Shown here piece after piece: positions 18,501 to 25,953 of a DNA stretch of 49,557 nt. Location: assembly GCA_003600225.1 (NCBI GenBank), contig QZFT01000059.1:1-49557 (forward strand). Direction: 5' to 3'. The position numbers were made by a program, and so were the translations under genes. The notes below the pieces were generated by a model, which had not been told where the DNA came from, did not search any database, and saw only the letters and a list, made by a program, of their open reading frames with translations. Source of the stretch: Pseudonocardiaceae bacterium YIM PH 21723 (GTDB lineage Bacteria; Actinomycetota; Actinomycetes; Mycobacteriales; Pseudonocardiaceae). How positions within the stretch are numbered: position 1 is the stretch's first letter; every line of letters begins with the position of its first letter.

Positions 18501-20871
18501 GTCCCGCACGATGTTGCTGGCGTTGCTGGAGACCGGACAGCACGCCGACGACCTGCGGGAGGTGATCGCGGACTGCTTCGGATGGCTGGAGGTCTTCGGC
18601 TGTGAGCCCGGCGCGGCTCTGCTGCTCGGCGGGCTGCTGACCGCCCCGCTGGACGAGACCGAGCGGGCCCGGTCGATGGAGTGTCTCGCGCACTGGCTGG
18701 ATCTCCATCACGCGCAGCCGAGGGCGATCTGGCTGTACCGGGCGCTGCTCGAGGTCCCGGCGGACACCGAGCTGCCACCGGGGATCGCCGGGCGCATCCT
18801 CGGCCACCTGGCGGAACGCGCCACGGAATCGCACGCCGGAGCCGTACTGCGCTCGCTGCTGGGCCTGTCATTGCGCCCCGCCGACCGGGAACACGCCGAG
18901 CAGCTGGTATTCGTCTGGCTGGACTTGTACGGCAGGAGACCGGAGTCGACCGCCCTGCTCCAGCAGTTGCTGGAGCTGCCGCTGTCCGGGGAACGCCGGC
19001 GCGCGGCGATGTCCCATGCCATCAGCTGGACCGCCGCCAACGGCTGGCGGAAGGAGGCCCGGTTCCTGCTCCGCGCGTTGCTGGAGGATGAGCTGACGCC
19101 GGAGGACCGGGCCGCCGTCTCCGGCCATTCACTGGCCTGGCTGGATGTGCACGCCAAGAACGCGGAGGCGGGTTTCCAGCTCCAGGCCCTGCTGCGCGGT
19201 CCGCTGGGGGCGGCGGAGCACCGGCGGGTCGTGGCGCACGCGCTGCGCTGGCTGCGGAAGTACCCCAATGCCGATAACGCGCCCGCCGTCTACGAACCGC
19301 TGTTGCGGCTGGATCCGGATATCCGGCGCCGGGTCATCGCGGCCGTCCCCGCTGCCATGGTGACCTCGGCGGCGGTCCGGCCACGTCCGTCACCGCTGAC
19401 CCAGCTCGGTCTGCGGGTGGCCGTCGAGGACCGGGAACAGACGATTCAGCAGGCCTTTCCCTGGCTGGACAGGAAGGCGGCCCGGCCGGAGGCCAGTTCG
19501 CTGCTCGGTTCGCTGCTCTCCGGGAAGCTGACCGGCACCGAGCGGCACCGCGTGGTCGGGTACGCCTGCCGCTGGCTGGCCGCGAACGGCACGGCGCGGG
19601 AGGTGCCCTTCGTCCTGGGCCGGGCGCTCGGTACCCGGCTCGCGGCGGATACCCGGGACCTGATCGTTCCCTCCGCGCTGACCTGGCTGGCGGACCACCA
19701 CCGGCTGGCCGACGCGCAGCCGGTTCTGTCCGGGCTACTCGGCCAGGATCTCACCGAGGACGAACGGACGGCGGGCGCCGAATTCGCCCTGCGCTGGCTG
19801 GAATTCCACCCGTTCAGTTCGCAGTTCGGCCAGCTGGCCGCCTCCCTGCTGCTGCCCGGCCTGTCCGGATGGCACACCGGACGAGCCACCGGGCAGGTGC
19901 TCGCCTGGCTGCGGAGGCGGCCGGAATCCCCGGTCGAGTATCTGGTCCTCGGCCGGCTGTTGTACCTGGATCCGCCCCCGGAACTCCGGGAGCCCGTCGT
20001 CCGGCAGGCGCTGGACTGGCTGGCCGTCCGCGCGGATTCCGGGGAGTCCGCGCTGCCGCTCAGGGCGCTGCTCGGCAGCGACCTGGACGATGCCGTCCAG
20101 GACCGGGTCGCCGGCTACCTGGCGCGGTGGTTACCGGCGAACCTGGGACACAAGCGTGGCGCCGACGTGCTCCGTGAGCTGGCCGCGGGCCGGCTGGAAG
20201 CCCGCCATGTCACCGCCGTGCTGTCCGAGGTGTTCGACTGGCTGGCGGAGGACCTCGGCCGGCCGGGAGCCGAGTCGGTGCTCGTCGCCCTGCTGGCCCC
20301 GGGCTGGGCGGGAACGGATCGCCGGCGTCTGGCGGTGTTCGTCACCGCGTGGCTGGAACAGGCTCAGGACGTCAAGGCCGCCGCTTCGGTGCTGCGACTG
20401 GCGCTGGGGGCGGAGCCGGACCTGGAACTCCGGCGGAAATACCGGGAACTGGCGGAGGTACTGGTCGCAGCGGAGGCGGAGCACCGCAGTTGCGGAATGC
20501 TGATCGGCAGGCTGCTCAGTGCCGGCCACCGGGGACAGGACCGGCTGCGGCTACACGGATACGCGCTCCGGTGGCTCGACCGGAATCACGAGCGGCCAGG
20601 GGCGATCGAACTGTTGCAGATGATGGTCGTCCACCGGACACGGCAGCTGGACCAGGTGCTGGAGCACTCCCGGCGGTGGCTGGCGAAGAACGGCACCCGG
20701 CTCACCGCCGCGCCCCTGCTGAGCACGCTGACCGGCCTGGACGGGGAGTTGCCGCACTGGCTGCCGGACATGGTCTGGGCGTGGCTGCGGCACAACCCGG
20801 ACGCGCCGGATCAGGACCGGGCGGAGCTGACCCGGTGGCTGGACCACATCCGGGACGGTGATCTGTGGTGA
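15487..20871 (+). CDS. Giant trypsin-like protease/P-loop NTPase/helical-repeat protein
   Basis: The protein has 1794 residues. Residues 1-205 form a trypsin-like serine protease with an intact triad: H40 ('LTAGHVV'), D74 ('GLDAALL') and S163 ('GYSGSPVF'). Residues about 265-560 form a STAND-like NTPase with Walker A GPAGAGKT (287-294), Walker B 'VLVIIDYLNE' (D343) and a sensor-like 'LLAAARPGW'. From about residue 704 to the end run some 29 alpha-helical repeats of 36-37 residues with the pattern A..WL.......A.FVL..LL, one unit broken by a Pro-rich linker near 1295. No signal peptide or membrane helix is seen, so it is cytoplasmic. GTG 15487 has GGGAG 7 nt upstream. By analogy with STAND sensors, the repeats would detect a ligand, the NTPase would switch and the protease would cut targets. 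That is inference, not a demonstrated function. Confidence 0.88.
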   Translation: MKPSSVSERAAPHPRVVVVDGVHTGTGFAVAGNLVLTAGHVVGERGARCTVTLPGSAESIDAEVQWTGKPAGLDAALLRLSDSPWTPDEVQTSWGDLPGTSAVTCVTAGYPWARVTDAGERRTEIGRWQVMPTAGTEDGRWVLNTDLDAPRDRSAKSPWAGYSGSPVFSEDFRLLLGVVIAVPERFTTGRVEAIRVSALLADTYFTYEVKAGPADLVPLYAANDSPEDIRGIVRHTDEKAGLTGLMRNLREDTLPFVPPPADSAAHPARVLDQLDRDAGTRGVLLVGPAGAGKTRTCMQVGDLAEQRGWTVLHVKPGEPAVTESDLTTVIERTGSRRVLVIIDYLNECTGLDLNAIRHRLLPEAAKAGIRLALLAAARPGWQLENSVKLQTLFEQIPVSPGAQQTGRIIENILDTLAPQAAAVMERSRLLALCGARPVVAMLVATEAENAARAGRLAVATPDIRSGELSGWIRRRLAEDRLAVDRPAFQSNAAEPSDHELACALIAALCPQPPENLLAVLTALLGSAEDAEHILELLTKAMGWLVDGPEGLTTVHDTVADQLLDTVLLRPGTGIPRAAVLDRLLTASMRTARSFGRMSSSLNRLIRDLILVQRADRLRAGCSGWLVANAGRVGTIFDGDADEAGFALGSLVENPAWDSTLDAWWEPIAGQWLSRNAEHVAARHLLYRGLSARNSADNTALIAVGLQWLNRYRYTVSASFVLSRIIRHATSEQDRATVLDHALNWLDARRTEFQARFVFAALLSRDLGADDARRVAGLAVPWLAAHGSRPEANMVLAPLCSAQPDEQVLARALAWLADYHGTQEAGPVLRHLLDPDSATVPPDVIRYALEWVSAFPRAGEVDFLLRRLLPRTLADDDYRRLVEFTAAWLDEHPDAPGTDFVLSSLLASPVPEEHRDRIHRYALAWLTAPGDREATFVLGRFLECPPGKEIRAEVVEFALRWLDTHHTELGANFVLKALLRDFGPQVSQQVRGPAKAWLALRRQDFESRTMLLALLETGQHADDLREVIADCFGWLEVFGCEPGAALLLGGLLTAPLDETERARSMECLAHWLDLHHAQPRAIWLYRALLEVPADTELPPGIAGRILGHLAERATESHAGAVLRSLLGLSLRPADREHAEQLVFVWLDLYGRRPESTALLQQLLELPLSGERRRAAMSHAISWTAANGWRKEARFLLRALLEDELTPEDRAAVSGHSLAWLDVHAKNAEAGFQLQALLRGPLGAAEHRRVVAHALRWLRKYPNADNAPAVYEPLLRLDPDIRRRVIAAVPAAMVTSAAVRPRPSPLTQLGLRVAVEDREQTIQQAFPWLDRKAARPEASSLLGSLLSGKLTGTERHRVVGYACRWLAANGTAREVPFVLGRALGTRLAADTRDLIVPSALTWLADHHRLADAQPVLSGLLGQDLTEDERTAGAEFALRWLEFHPFSSQFGQLAASLLLPGLSGWHTGRATGQVLAWLRRRPESPVEYLVLGRLLYLDPPPELREPVVRQALDWLAVRADSGESALPLRALLGSDLDDAVQDRVAGYLARWLPANLGHKRGADVLRELAAGRLEARHVTAVLSEVFDWLAEDLGRPGAESVLVALLAPGWAGTDRRRLAVFVTAWLEQAQDVKAAASVLRLALGAEPDLELRRKYRELAEVLVAAEAEHRSCGMLIGRLLSAGHRGQDRLRLHGYALRWLDRNHERPGAIELLQMMVVHRTRQLDQVLEHSRRWLAKNGTRLTAAPLLSTLTGLDGELPHWLPDMVWAWLRHNPDAPDQDRAELTRWLDHIRDGDLW

Positions 20872-21473
20872 ACCCGCACCTGCTGCTCGGCTTCACCCTG
20901 GCCGTCATCCCGATCTGCCTGACCCCCGGCGCCAGCGTCACGCTGGTCACCCAGCGGGTCCTGGCGGGCGGGCGGCGGGACGGGCTGCTGGTCGCCGCCG
21001 GGACCGCGACCGGACTGTGCGTGCACGCAACCCTGGCCGCGCTGGGCCTGTCCGCCATCGTGATGCGCTCGGCGGAGGCGTTCACCGTGATCAGGCTGCT
21101 CGGCGCCCTCTACCTGGTGTGGCTGGGGATCTCCACGCTGCGGGCCACGCGTAAGGCCAGGCGGCTGCCGTGGACCGGGCACGGCGCCTACGTCCAGGCG
21201 CTGCTCGGCAATGTGCTCAATCCGAAGGCCGCCGCCGTGTACCTGACCCTGGCGCCGCAGTTCCTGGACCCGCAGCGCCCGCTGCTGCCGCAGATCGGGT
21301 TACTGCTGGCGGCCCACGTGCTGGTCGCGGTCGGCTGGCTGAGCATCTGGACCCAGGTGGTCGCGGCCACCCGGCAGGTCATCGGCTCGGACCGGTTCAC
21401 GGTGATCATGAGTCGGATCACCGGGAGCGTGCTGGTGGCACTCGGGCTGCGCAGCGCGATGCCGGTGGCCTAG
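20865..21473 (+). CDS. LysE/RhtB family exporter
   Basis: This 202-residue protein with about six transmembrane helices belongs to the LysE/RhtB amino-acid exporter superfamily. The diagnostic N-terminal 'LAVIPICLTPGASVTLV' and the mid-protein 'GNVLNPKAAAVYL' are present. Members export amino acids such as lysine, threonine, homoserine or leucine; the substrate cannot be assigned. Its GTG start lies inside the end of the giant protease gene (7-nt overlap; a second GTG at 20868), so it is probably translated from the same mRNA. Whether it belongs functionally to the protease system or was captured by it is unclear. Confidence 0.88.
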   Translation: MVNPHLLLGFTLAVIPICLTPGASVTLVTQRVLAGGRRDGLLVAAGTATGLCVHATLAALGLSAIVMRSAEAFTVIRLLGALYLVWLGISTLRATRKARRLPWTGHGAYVQALLGNVLNPKAAAVYLTLAPQFLDPQRPLLPQIGLLLAAHVLVAVGWLSIWTQVVAATRQVIGSDRFTVIMSRITGSVLVALGLRSAMPVA

Positions 21474-21490
21474 CAGTAAAACCGCACCTC

Positions 21491-21496
21491 TACGAT
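21491..21496 (+). promoter_or_regulatory. -10 element TACGAT of lexA-like gene
   Basis: A TANNNT hexamer ends 7 nt before ATG 21504. The spacing implies a leaderless transcript and decides the start codon. Confidence 0.5.
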
Positions 21497-21503
21497 GTGC
21501 AGG

Positions 21504-22166
21504 ATGTCCGGTTACGACGATTTCGATGTGTTCGGCCAGCTCGACGCCTCCGCGCTGCCCGAGCGGCAGCAGCGCATCCTGGTGACCCTCCGGGACCACG
21601 TGATGCGGCACGGCTACCCGCCGAGCACCCGGGAGCTGGGCGACGCCGTCGGCCTGAAATCGTCCTCCTCGGTGTCCAAGCACCTGGCCGCGCTGGAGGA
21701 GAAGGGCTTCCTCCGCCGCAGCGACAACGTGGTCCGGCCGATCGACGTGCGCGCGTTCCTGCGGGACGGCGGCGGGCAGCGGACCGACGAGTCCTCGGTC
21801 AGCGTGCCGGTCGTCGGCCACATCGCCGCCGGTGTGCCGATCACCGCCGAGGAGCACCTGGACGACCAGCTCACCCTGCCCCGCGAGCTCACCGGCCGCG
21901 GCAACGTCTTCGGCCTGCGGGTGCGCGGTGACTCGATGATCGACGCCGCCATCTGCGACGGCGACATCGTCGTGATCAAGCAGCAGCACGAGGCGCACTC
22001 CGGGCAGATCGTCGCCGCGATGATCGACGAAGAGGCCACGGTCAAGGTCTACCGCAAGCGCAACGGCCACGTGTTCCTGGAACCGCGCAACCCCGCCTAC
22101 GAGGTCATCGACGGCGACAACGCCGCCATCCTCGGCGTGGTCGTCTCCGTTCTGCGCAGCGTCTAG
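21504..22166 (+). CDS. LexA-family repressor (probable paralogue)
   Basis: This 220-residue LexA-type protein has an N-terminal winged helix ('YPPSTRELGDAVGLKSSSSVSKHLAALEEKGFL' region, about 38-70). The self-cleavage site is A109-G110 ('HIAAGVP') and the Ser/Lys dyad is S144 ('GDSMID') and K181 ('ATVKVY'). It should be cleaved in a RecA-dependent way. The recognition helix (STRELGDAVGLKSSSSVSKH) differs from the usual actinobacterial LexA ([20 protein letters not shown] type), nrdR is not adjacent, and no CGAAC-N4-GTTCG SOS box is visible upstream, so this may be a second LexA with a different operator. The start is ATG 21504 because TACGAT (21491-21496) lies 7 nt before it (leaderless); ATG 21495 overlaps that element. 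Confidence 0.87.
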   Translation: MSGYDDFDVFGQLDASALPERQQRILVTLRDHVMRHGYPPSTRELGDAVGLKSSSSVSKHLAALEEKGFLRRSDNVVRPIDVRAFLRDGGGQRTDESSVSVPVVGHIAAGVPITAEEHLDDQLTLPRELTGRGNVFGLRVRGDSMIDAAICDGDIVVIKQQHEAHSGQIVAAMIDEEATVKVYRKRNGHVFLEPRNPAYEVIDGDNAAILGVVVSVLRSV

Positions 22167-22214
22167 CACTTTCTGCAGAAACTGCTCCCCTCGGGCACTT
22201 TCCATGGAAAGTGC
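22166..22214. promoter_or_regulatory. Tandem GCACTTTC palindromes
   Basis: The first site, gcactttctgcagaaactgc (22166-22185), has one mismatched pair. The second, gcactttccatggaaagtgc (22195-22214), is a perfect 20-bp palindrome. They share outer arms gcacttt.../...gaaa.tgc, differ in the centre (ctgcag versus ccatgg) and are centred 29 bp apart. There is no U-tract. They look like paired operators for an unidentified dimeric regulator in front of the TetR-MMPL unit, rather than a terminator for the lexA-like gene. Confidence 0.6.
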
Positions 22215-22245
22215 TCCCTCCCCATAGCCGGGTGACGAAGGTTAC

Positions 22246-22279
22246 CGACCAGTTCGGTCGCTTTACCTACCGAATCGGT
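22246..22279. promoter_or_regulatory. Putative TetR operators before tetR-MMPL
   Basis: Two adjacent dyads are present: cgacc-agttc-ggtcg (22246-22260) and accga-a-tcggt (22269-22279). The second is followed by 'cg', so both present a (A)CCGA..TCGGT/GGTCG theme. They lie 26-59 nt before the GTG of the downstream TetR gene and overlap its likely -35 region. Autorepression is the simplest reading. Confidence 0.6.
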
Positions 22280-22304
22280 CGATAGTTTCCGTACCCTCGA
22301 TGGG

Positions 22305-22838
22305 GTGACACGTCTTCTCCGGGAGGCGGCCGACGAGCGGATCCTCGACCTGGCCGCCGCGCTGTTCGCGCTGCACGGGTTCGAGCGGACCTCGCTGCAG
22401 GCCCTCGCGGACGCCGTCGGCCTGTCCAAGGCCGGCCTGCTGCACCACTTCCCGACCAAGGAGGCGCTGCACGCCGCCGCCCTGCAATGTGGCCGCCGCC
22501 AGGCACAGGTCGTCCTCGACCAGGTGACGGACCTGCCCGCCGGTCCGCGGCGGGACCGTCGCGTGCTGGAACTGCTGACCGACTTCGCCCTCGCCCGCCC
22601 CGGCATCGTCTCGCTGCTGCTGCGACCGATCACCGCGCCCGGCGAACCCGGCCTGAACGACGAGGACCTGCGCATCGGCGAGCTGTTCGCCGAGGACCGC
22701 CCCGACCGGCACGTCCGGCTCATCGGCGCGCTGTCCGCCATGGGCGTGCTCACCCTCGTCGCCGGCCGGGTCGGCGCCACCAGGGACCAGATCATCGACA
22801 CCTGCTTCGACGCTCTCGGCCACAGATCGGAGACCTGA
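22305..22838 (+). CDS. TetR family regulator of MMPL transporter
   Basis: This 177-residue TetR regulator has an N-terminal helix-turn-helix at about 10-55 ('LAAALFALHGFERTSLQALADAVG', then 'KAGLLHHFPTKEALH') and a short helical effector domain. The GTG start is supported by TACCCT (22292-22297) 7 nt upstream (leaderless). The MMPL transporter gene starts 1 nt after its stop, so both are one operon. Two dyads upstream are probable self-operators. Its ligand is probably a substrate of the transporter (inference). Confidence 0.9.
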   Translation: MTRLLREAADERILDLAAALFALHGFERTSLQALADAVGLSKAGLLHHFPTKEALHAAALQCGRRQAQVVLDQVTDLPAGPRRDRRVLELLTDFALARPGIVSLLLRPITAPGEPGLNDEDLRIGELFAEDRPDRHVRLIGALSAMGVLTLVAGRVGATRDQIIDTCFDALGHRSET

Positions 22839-22839
22839 C

Positions 22840-24987
22840 ATGGCTCGACTGCTGTACCGCTTAGGACTGGGCGCGCACCGGCGCCGACTGACCGTGTTGC
22901 TGGTGTGGGTGCTGGTGCTGCTCGGCGCCGGGGCCGGCGCGGCCACCCTGTCCGGTGCGACCACGAACGCCATCTCGATCCCCGGGCAGGAGTCCACCAC
23001 CGCGCTGACCCGCATCGGTGAGCAGTTCCCGGCAGGCAACACCGCGTCCGCCAAGGTGGTCATCCAGGCTCCCGCCGGCGAGAAGATCACCACTCCGCAG
23101 CACGCGCAGGCGGTGGCGGCCCTGGTCACGAAGCTGTCCATCCTGCCCGGCGTGGTCTCGGCGACCAACCCGCTGAACCCCAAGCTGGCTTCGATCAACC
23201 CGGCGCAGACCACCGCGTACAGCACCGTCACCTACGGCGTGCGCACCGGCGAGGTCGGCACCGACAACCAGAACGCGTTGCTGGACGCCGTGGCGCAGGC
23301 CCGCACCGGCGGCCTGTCCGTCGAGGTCACCGGCACCGCGGTGCAGCCGCCGCCGAACGTCGGCGGACCGGCCGAGGCCATCGGCATCGTCGTCGCCCTG
23401 GCCGTGCTCGCGCTGACCTACGGCTCGCTGATCACCGCGGGGATGAACCTGCTCAGCGCGGGCATCGGCGTCGGTGTCGGCGTCCTGGGCATCACCATCG
23501 CCAGCGGCTTCTTCCAGCTGCAGTCGACCACGCCGATCCTGGCCTCCATGCTCGGCCTGGCCGTCGGTATCGACTACGCCCTGTTCATCATCAACCGCTA
23601 CCGCCAGGAACTGCGTGGCGGCGCCGACGTCGGCGAGGCCGTGGCGAAGGCCGTGGGCACCTCCGGATCCGCCGTGGTGATCGCCGGCCTCACCGTGGTC
23701 ATCGCCCTGCTGGGCCTGTCGGTCGCCGGTATCCCGTTCCTGACCCAGATGGGCCTGGCCGCCGCGGCGACCATCGTGGTCGCGGTGCTGGTCGCCATCA
23801 CCCTGGTGCCCGCCGTGCTCAGCCTGCTCGGCCGCCGGGTGCTGCCGCGTAAGCAGCGCACGGCCGCCCCCGTGTCCGATCGCGGATTCTTCCGCGGCTG
23901 GATCACCCTGGTCACCAAGAACCGGGTCGTCGCGGTGCTGCTGTCGGTGCTCGCCCTGGGCGCGATCGCGTTGCCGGTGGCCGAGATGCGCACCACGCTG
24001 GTGCCGCAGCCGCCGAGCGACTCCACCCAGGCCAGGGCGGAGAAGCTGATCAACGACGCGTTCGGCCCCGGATTCGGCGGCCCGCTGATCGTGCTCGTCG
24101 AAGGCGACAACGCGGTGGCCGGCGCGGCGAAGGCCGTCGGCGCCATCCAGGGCATGGACGACGTCGTCTTCGTGGCCCCGCCGACGCCCAGTGCGAGCGG
24201 CACCGCCGCCCTGGTCACCGTTATCCCGAAGTCCGGTCCGACCAGCGCGGACACCGAGAAGCTCGTCGCGGACCTGCGGGACCGACTGTCCACTGTGGAT
24301 GGTGCGCGGTTCTCCGTCACCGGCACCACCGCGATCAGCGTGGACGTCGCCGCGTCGCTGAACAAGGCGCTGCCGATCTACCTGGCGGTCGTCGTCGGCC
24401 TGGCCCTGCTGTTGCTGGTGCTGGTGTTCCGGTCGCTGCTGGTGCCCCTGGTCGGCGTGCTCGGCTTCCTGCTCACCGTCGGCGCGTCCCTCGGAGCCAC
24501 GGTCGCCGTGTTCCAGCAGGGCCACCTCGGCGGGTTGGTCAACCTGGATCAGGCGGGCCCGCTGATCAGCCTCACCCCGATCCTGGTGATCGGCATCCTG
24601 TTCGGCCTGGCCATGGACTACCAGATCTTCCTGGTCTCCCGGATGCACGAGGCGCATCACCGCGGCGAACGTCCCCTGTACGCGATCCGCACCGGATTCC
24701 GGCAGGCCGCTCCGGTCGTGGTCGCCGCCGCGCTGATCATGTTCGCCGTGTTCTCCGGCTTCGTGCCCTCCGGTGAGGCGACGGTGAAGAGCATCGCGTT
24801 CGCGCTGGCCATCGGCATCTTCGCGGACGCCTTCGTGGTCCGCATGGTGCTGGTGCCCGCCGCGCTGGCGCTGCTCGGCGAGAGCGCCTGGTGGCTGCCG
24901 AGCTGGCTGCGCCGGCTGCCCAGCCTGGACGTCGAGGGCGCCGAGCTGGATGAGAAGCCCGCTCCCGATCCGGTCGCGGTGGGCTGA
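22840..24987 (+). CDS. MMPL family RND-type transporter
   Basis: This 715-residue membrane protein shows the MMPL/RND two-fold repeat. There is one N-terminal helix, a periplasmic/extracytoplasmic loop of about 150 residues, a block of helices containing 'LGLAVGIDYALFIINRYRQEL' (about 235-255), a second loop, then a second helix block with 'FGLAMDYQIFLVSRMHEAHH' (about 588-608). The Asp-Tyr pairs in these two motifs are the proton-relay signature. It would use the proton gradient to export lipids or drugs. It forms an operon with the preceding TetR gene, which suggests inducible efflux. A terminator-like hairpin follows. Confidence 0.93.
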   Translation: MARLLYRLGLGAHRRRLTVLLVWVLVLLGAGAGAATLSGATTNAISIPGQESTTALTRIGEQFPAGNTASAKVVIQAPAGEKITTPQHAQAVAALVTKLSILPGVVSATNPLNPKLASINPAQTTAYSTVTYGVRTGEVGTDNQNALLDAVAQARTGGLSVEVTGTAVQPPPNVGGPAEAIGIVVALAVLALTYGSLITAGMNLLSAGIGVGVGVLGITIASGFFQLQSTTPILASMLGLAVGIDYALFIINRYRQELRGGADVGEAVAKAVGTSGSAVVIAGLTVVIALLGLSVAGIPFLTQMGLAAAATIVVAVLVAITLVPAVLSLLGRRVLPRKQRTAAPVSDRGFFRGWITLVTKNRVVAVLLSVLALGAIALPVAEMRTTLVPQPPSDSTQARAEKLINDAFGPGFGGPLIVLVEGDNAVAGAAKAVGAIQGMDDVVFVAPPTPSASGTAALVTVIPKSGPTSADTEKLVADLRDRLSTVDGARFSVTGTTAISVDVAASLNKALPIYLAVVVGLALLLLVLVFRSLLVPLVGVLGFLLTVGASLGATVAVFQQGHLGGLVNLDQAGPLISLTPILVIGILFGLAMDYQIFLVSRMHEAHHRGERPLYAIRTGFRQAAPVVVAAALIMFAVFSGFVPSGEATVKSIAFALAIGIFADAFVVRMVLVPAALALLGESAWWLPSWLRRLPSLDVEGAELDEKPAPDPVAVG

Positions 24988-25003
24988 TCGCCCCCTGAAA
25001 GCT

Positions 25004-25037
25004 CCGCTGGGACCCGGTGCGACCCGGGTCCCGGCGG
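25004..25037 (+). terminator. Terminator after MMPL gene
   Basis: Arms ccgctgggacccgg (25004-25017) and ccgggtcccggcgg (25024-25037) pair over 14 bp with one G-U pair and a 6-nt loop, 16 nt past the stop codon. Confidence 0.75.
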
Positions 25038-25122
25038 AATCAGCTGGTATCCAGCAGGGCGGGGACTGTCGTCCTCGGCATCAGGGTCCAGCTGCGCGAA
25101 GGTGAACGCCCCGCCAAGTGCC

Positions 25123-25177
25123 CCGAAGTTGACGATGTTCGGGGCTCGTTCCTCGCCGCGAACATCGTCAACTTCGG
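25123..25177. repeat. REP-like palindrome, copy 1
   Basis: Perfect 18-bp arms (25123-25140 and 25160-25177) begin with ccgaagttgacga. The 19-nt loop is conserved as the reverse complement of the loop in the copy at 49490-49545. It lies between the convergent ends of the MMPL and methyltransferase genes and could act as a bidirectional terminator. Confidence 0.8.
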
Positions 25178-25200
25178 AACCGCACTCTTGCCGATCGGAC

Positions 25201-25932
25201 TCAGCTGACCTTCTCCCACACCGAGATGTGCTGCTCGCTGTCGTCGCCGAACGGGCCGCGGTCCCAGCCGGCCCAGCGCGACCGCAGTCGCATCCCGGCG
25301 AGCTGGGCCATCAGGTCCAGCTCGGCGGGCCAGACGTAGCGGAACGGGCAGACCGAGTACCGGGCCTGCCCGTCCTCCCAGTGCAGGTGGTGCGAGGCCA
25401 TGTACTGCGTCGCGGGGCGATAGGTGTCGAACCCCCAGTGCTCCGCGCCGACGTGGAACGGCACCGTGAGCTGCCCGGGCGGCAACCTGCGCAGGTCCGG
25501 TACGCCCACCTCGATCAGGAACCGGCCGCCCGGTGCCAGGTGCGCCGCCGCGTTCCGGAAACAGTCGACCTGCGCCTGCTGCGAGGTCAGGTTCATGATC
25601 GTGTTGAACACCAGGTAGGCCAGCGTGAACTCGCCGGCCACCGTGGTGGTGGCGAAGTCGCCGATGGTCACGCCGATGTTCGCGCCGCCCGGTTTGGCTT
25701 CCAGCCGCCGCACCATCGCCTCGGAGAGGTCGATGCCGTGCACCGGAACACCGCGCGCCGCCAGGGGCAGCGCGATCCGCCCGGTGCCGATCCCCAGTTC
25801 CAGGGCCCGGCCGTCCCCCGCCAGTTCCTGCAAGAGGTCCACTGCCGGGTCCACTGTGGACGCCGCGAAGTGGGTGGCCTCGTCCTCGTCGTAGGTTTCC
25901 GCGATCTCCTCATCGAAATGGTTCTCGATCAC
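25201..25932 (-). CDS. Class I SAM-dependent methyltransferase
   Basis: This 243-residue Rossmann-fold methyltransferase has motif I 'ALELGIGTGRIALPLAARG' (about 43-61), followed by the acidic 'GIDLSEAMVRRL', 'IGDFATT' and post-motif 'HLAPGGRFLIEV'. Members methylate small molecules; the C-terminal part is not specific enough to name a substrate. GTG 25932 is preceded by TACGGT on the minus strand at 6 nt, again consistent with a leaderless transcript. The neighbour upstream in the same orientation is a DinB-like protein, so the two may be co-transcribed, though each seems to have its own promoter. Confidence 0.9.
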   Translation of the reverse strand: MIENHFDEEIAETYDEDEATHFAASTVDPAVDLLQELAGDGRALELGIGTGRIALPLAARGVPVHGIDLSEAMVRRLEAKPGGANIGVTIGDFATTTVAGEFTLAYLVFNTIMNLTSQQAQVDCFRNAAAHLAPGGRFLIEVGVPDLRRLPPGQLTVPFHVGAEHWGFDTYRPATQYMASHHLHWEDGQARYSVCPFRYVWPAELDLMAQLAGMRLRSRWAGWDRGPFGDDSEQHISVWEKVS

Positions 25933-25953
25933 GGGTCGACCGTAGCCAGCCCG

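Noticed and set aside
22861-24660. 599-codon minus-strand frame opposite the MMPL gene
   Set aside because: It is a His/Gln/Asp/Arg-rich shadow of an obvious membrane transporter.
25004-25037. Hairpin after the MMPL gene as a third REP copy
   Set aside because: Its arms and loop share no sequence with the ccgaagttgacga elements; it is a plain terminator-like stem.
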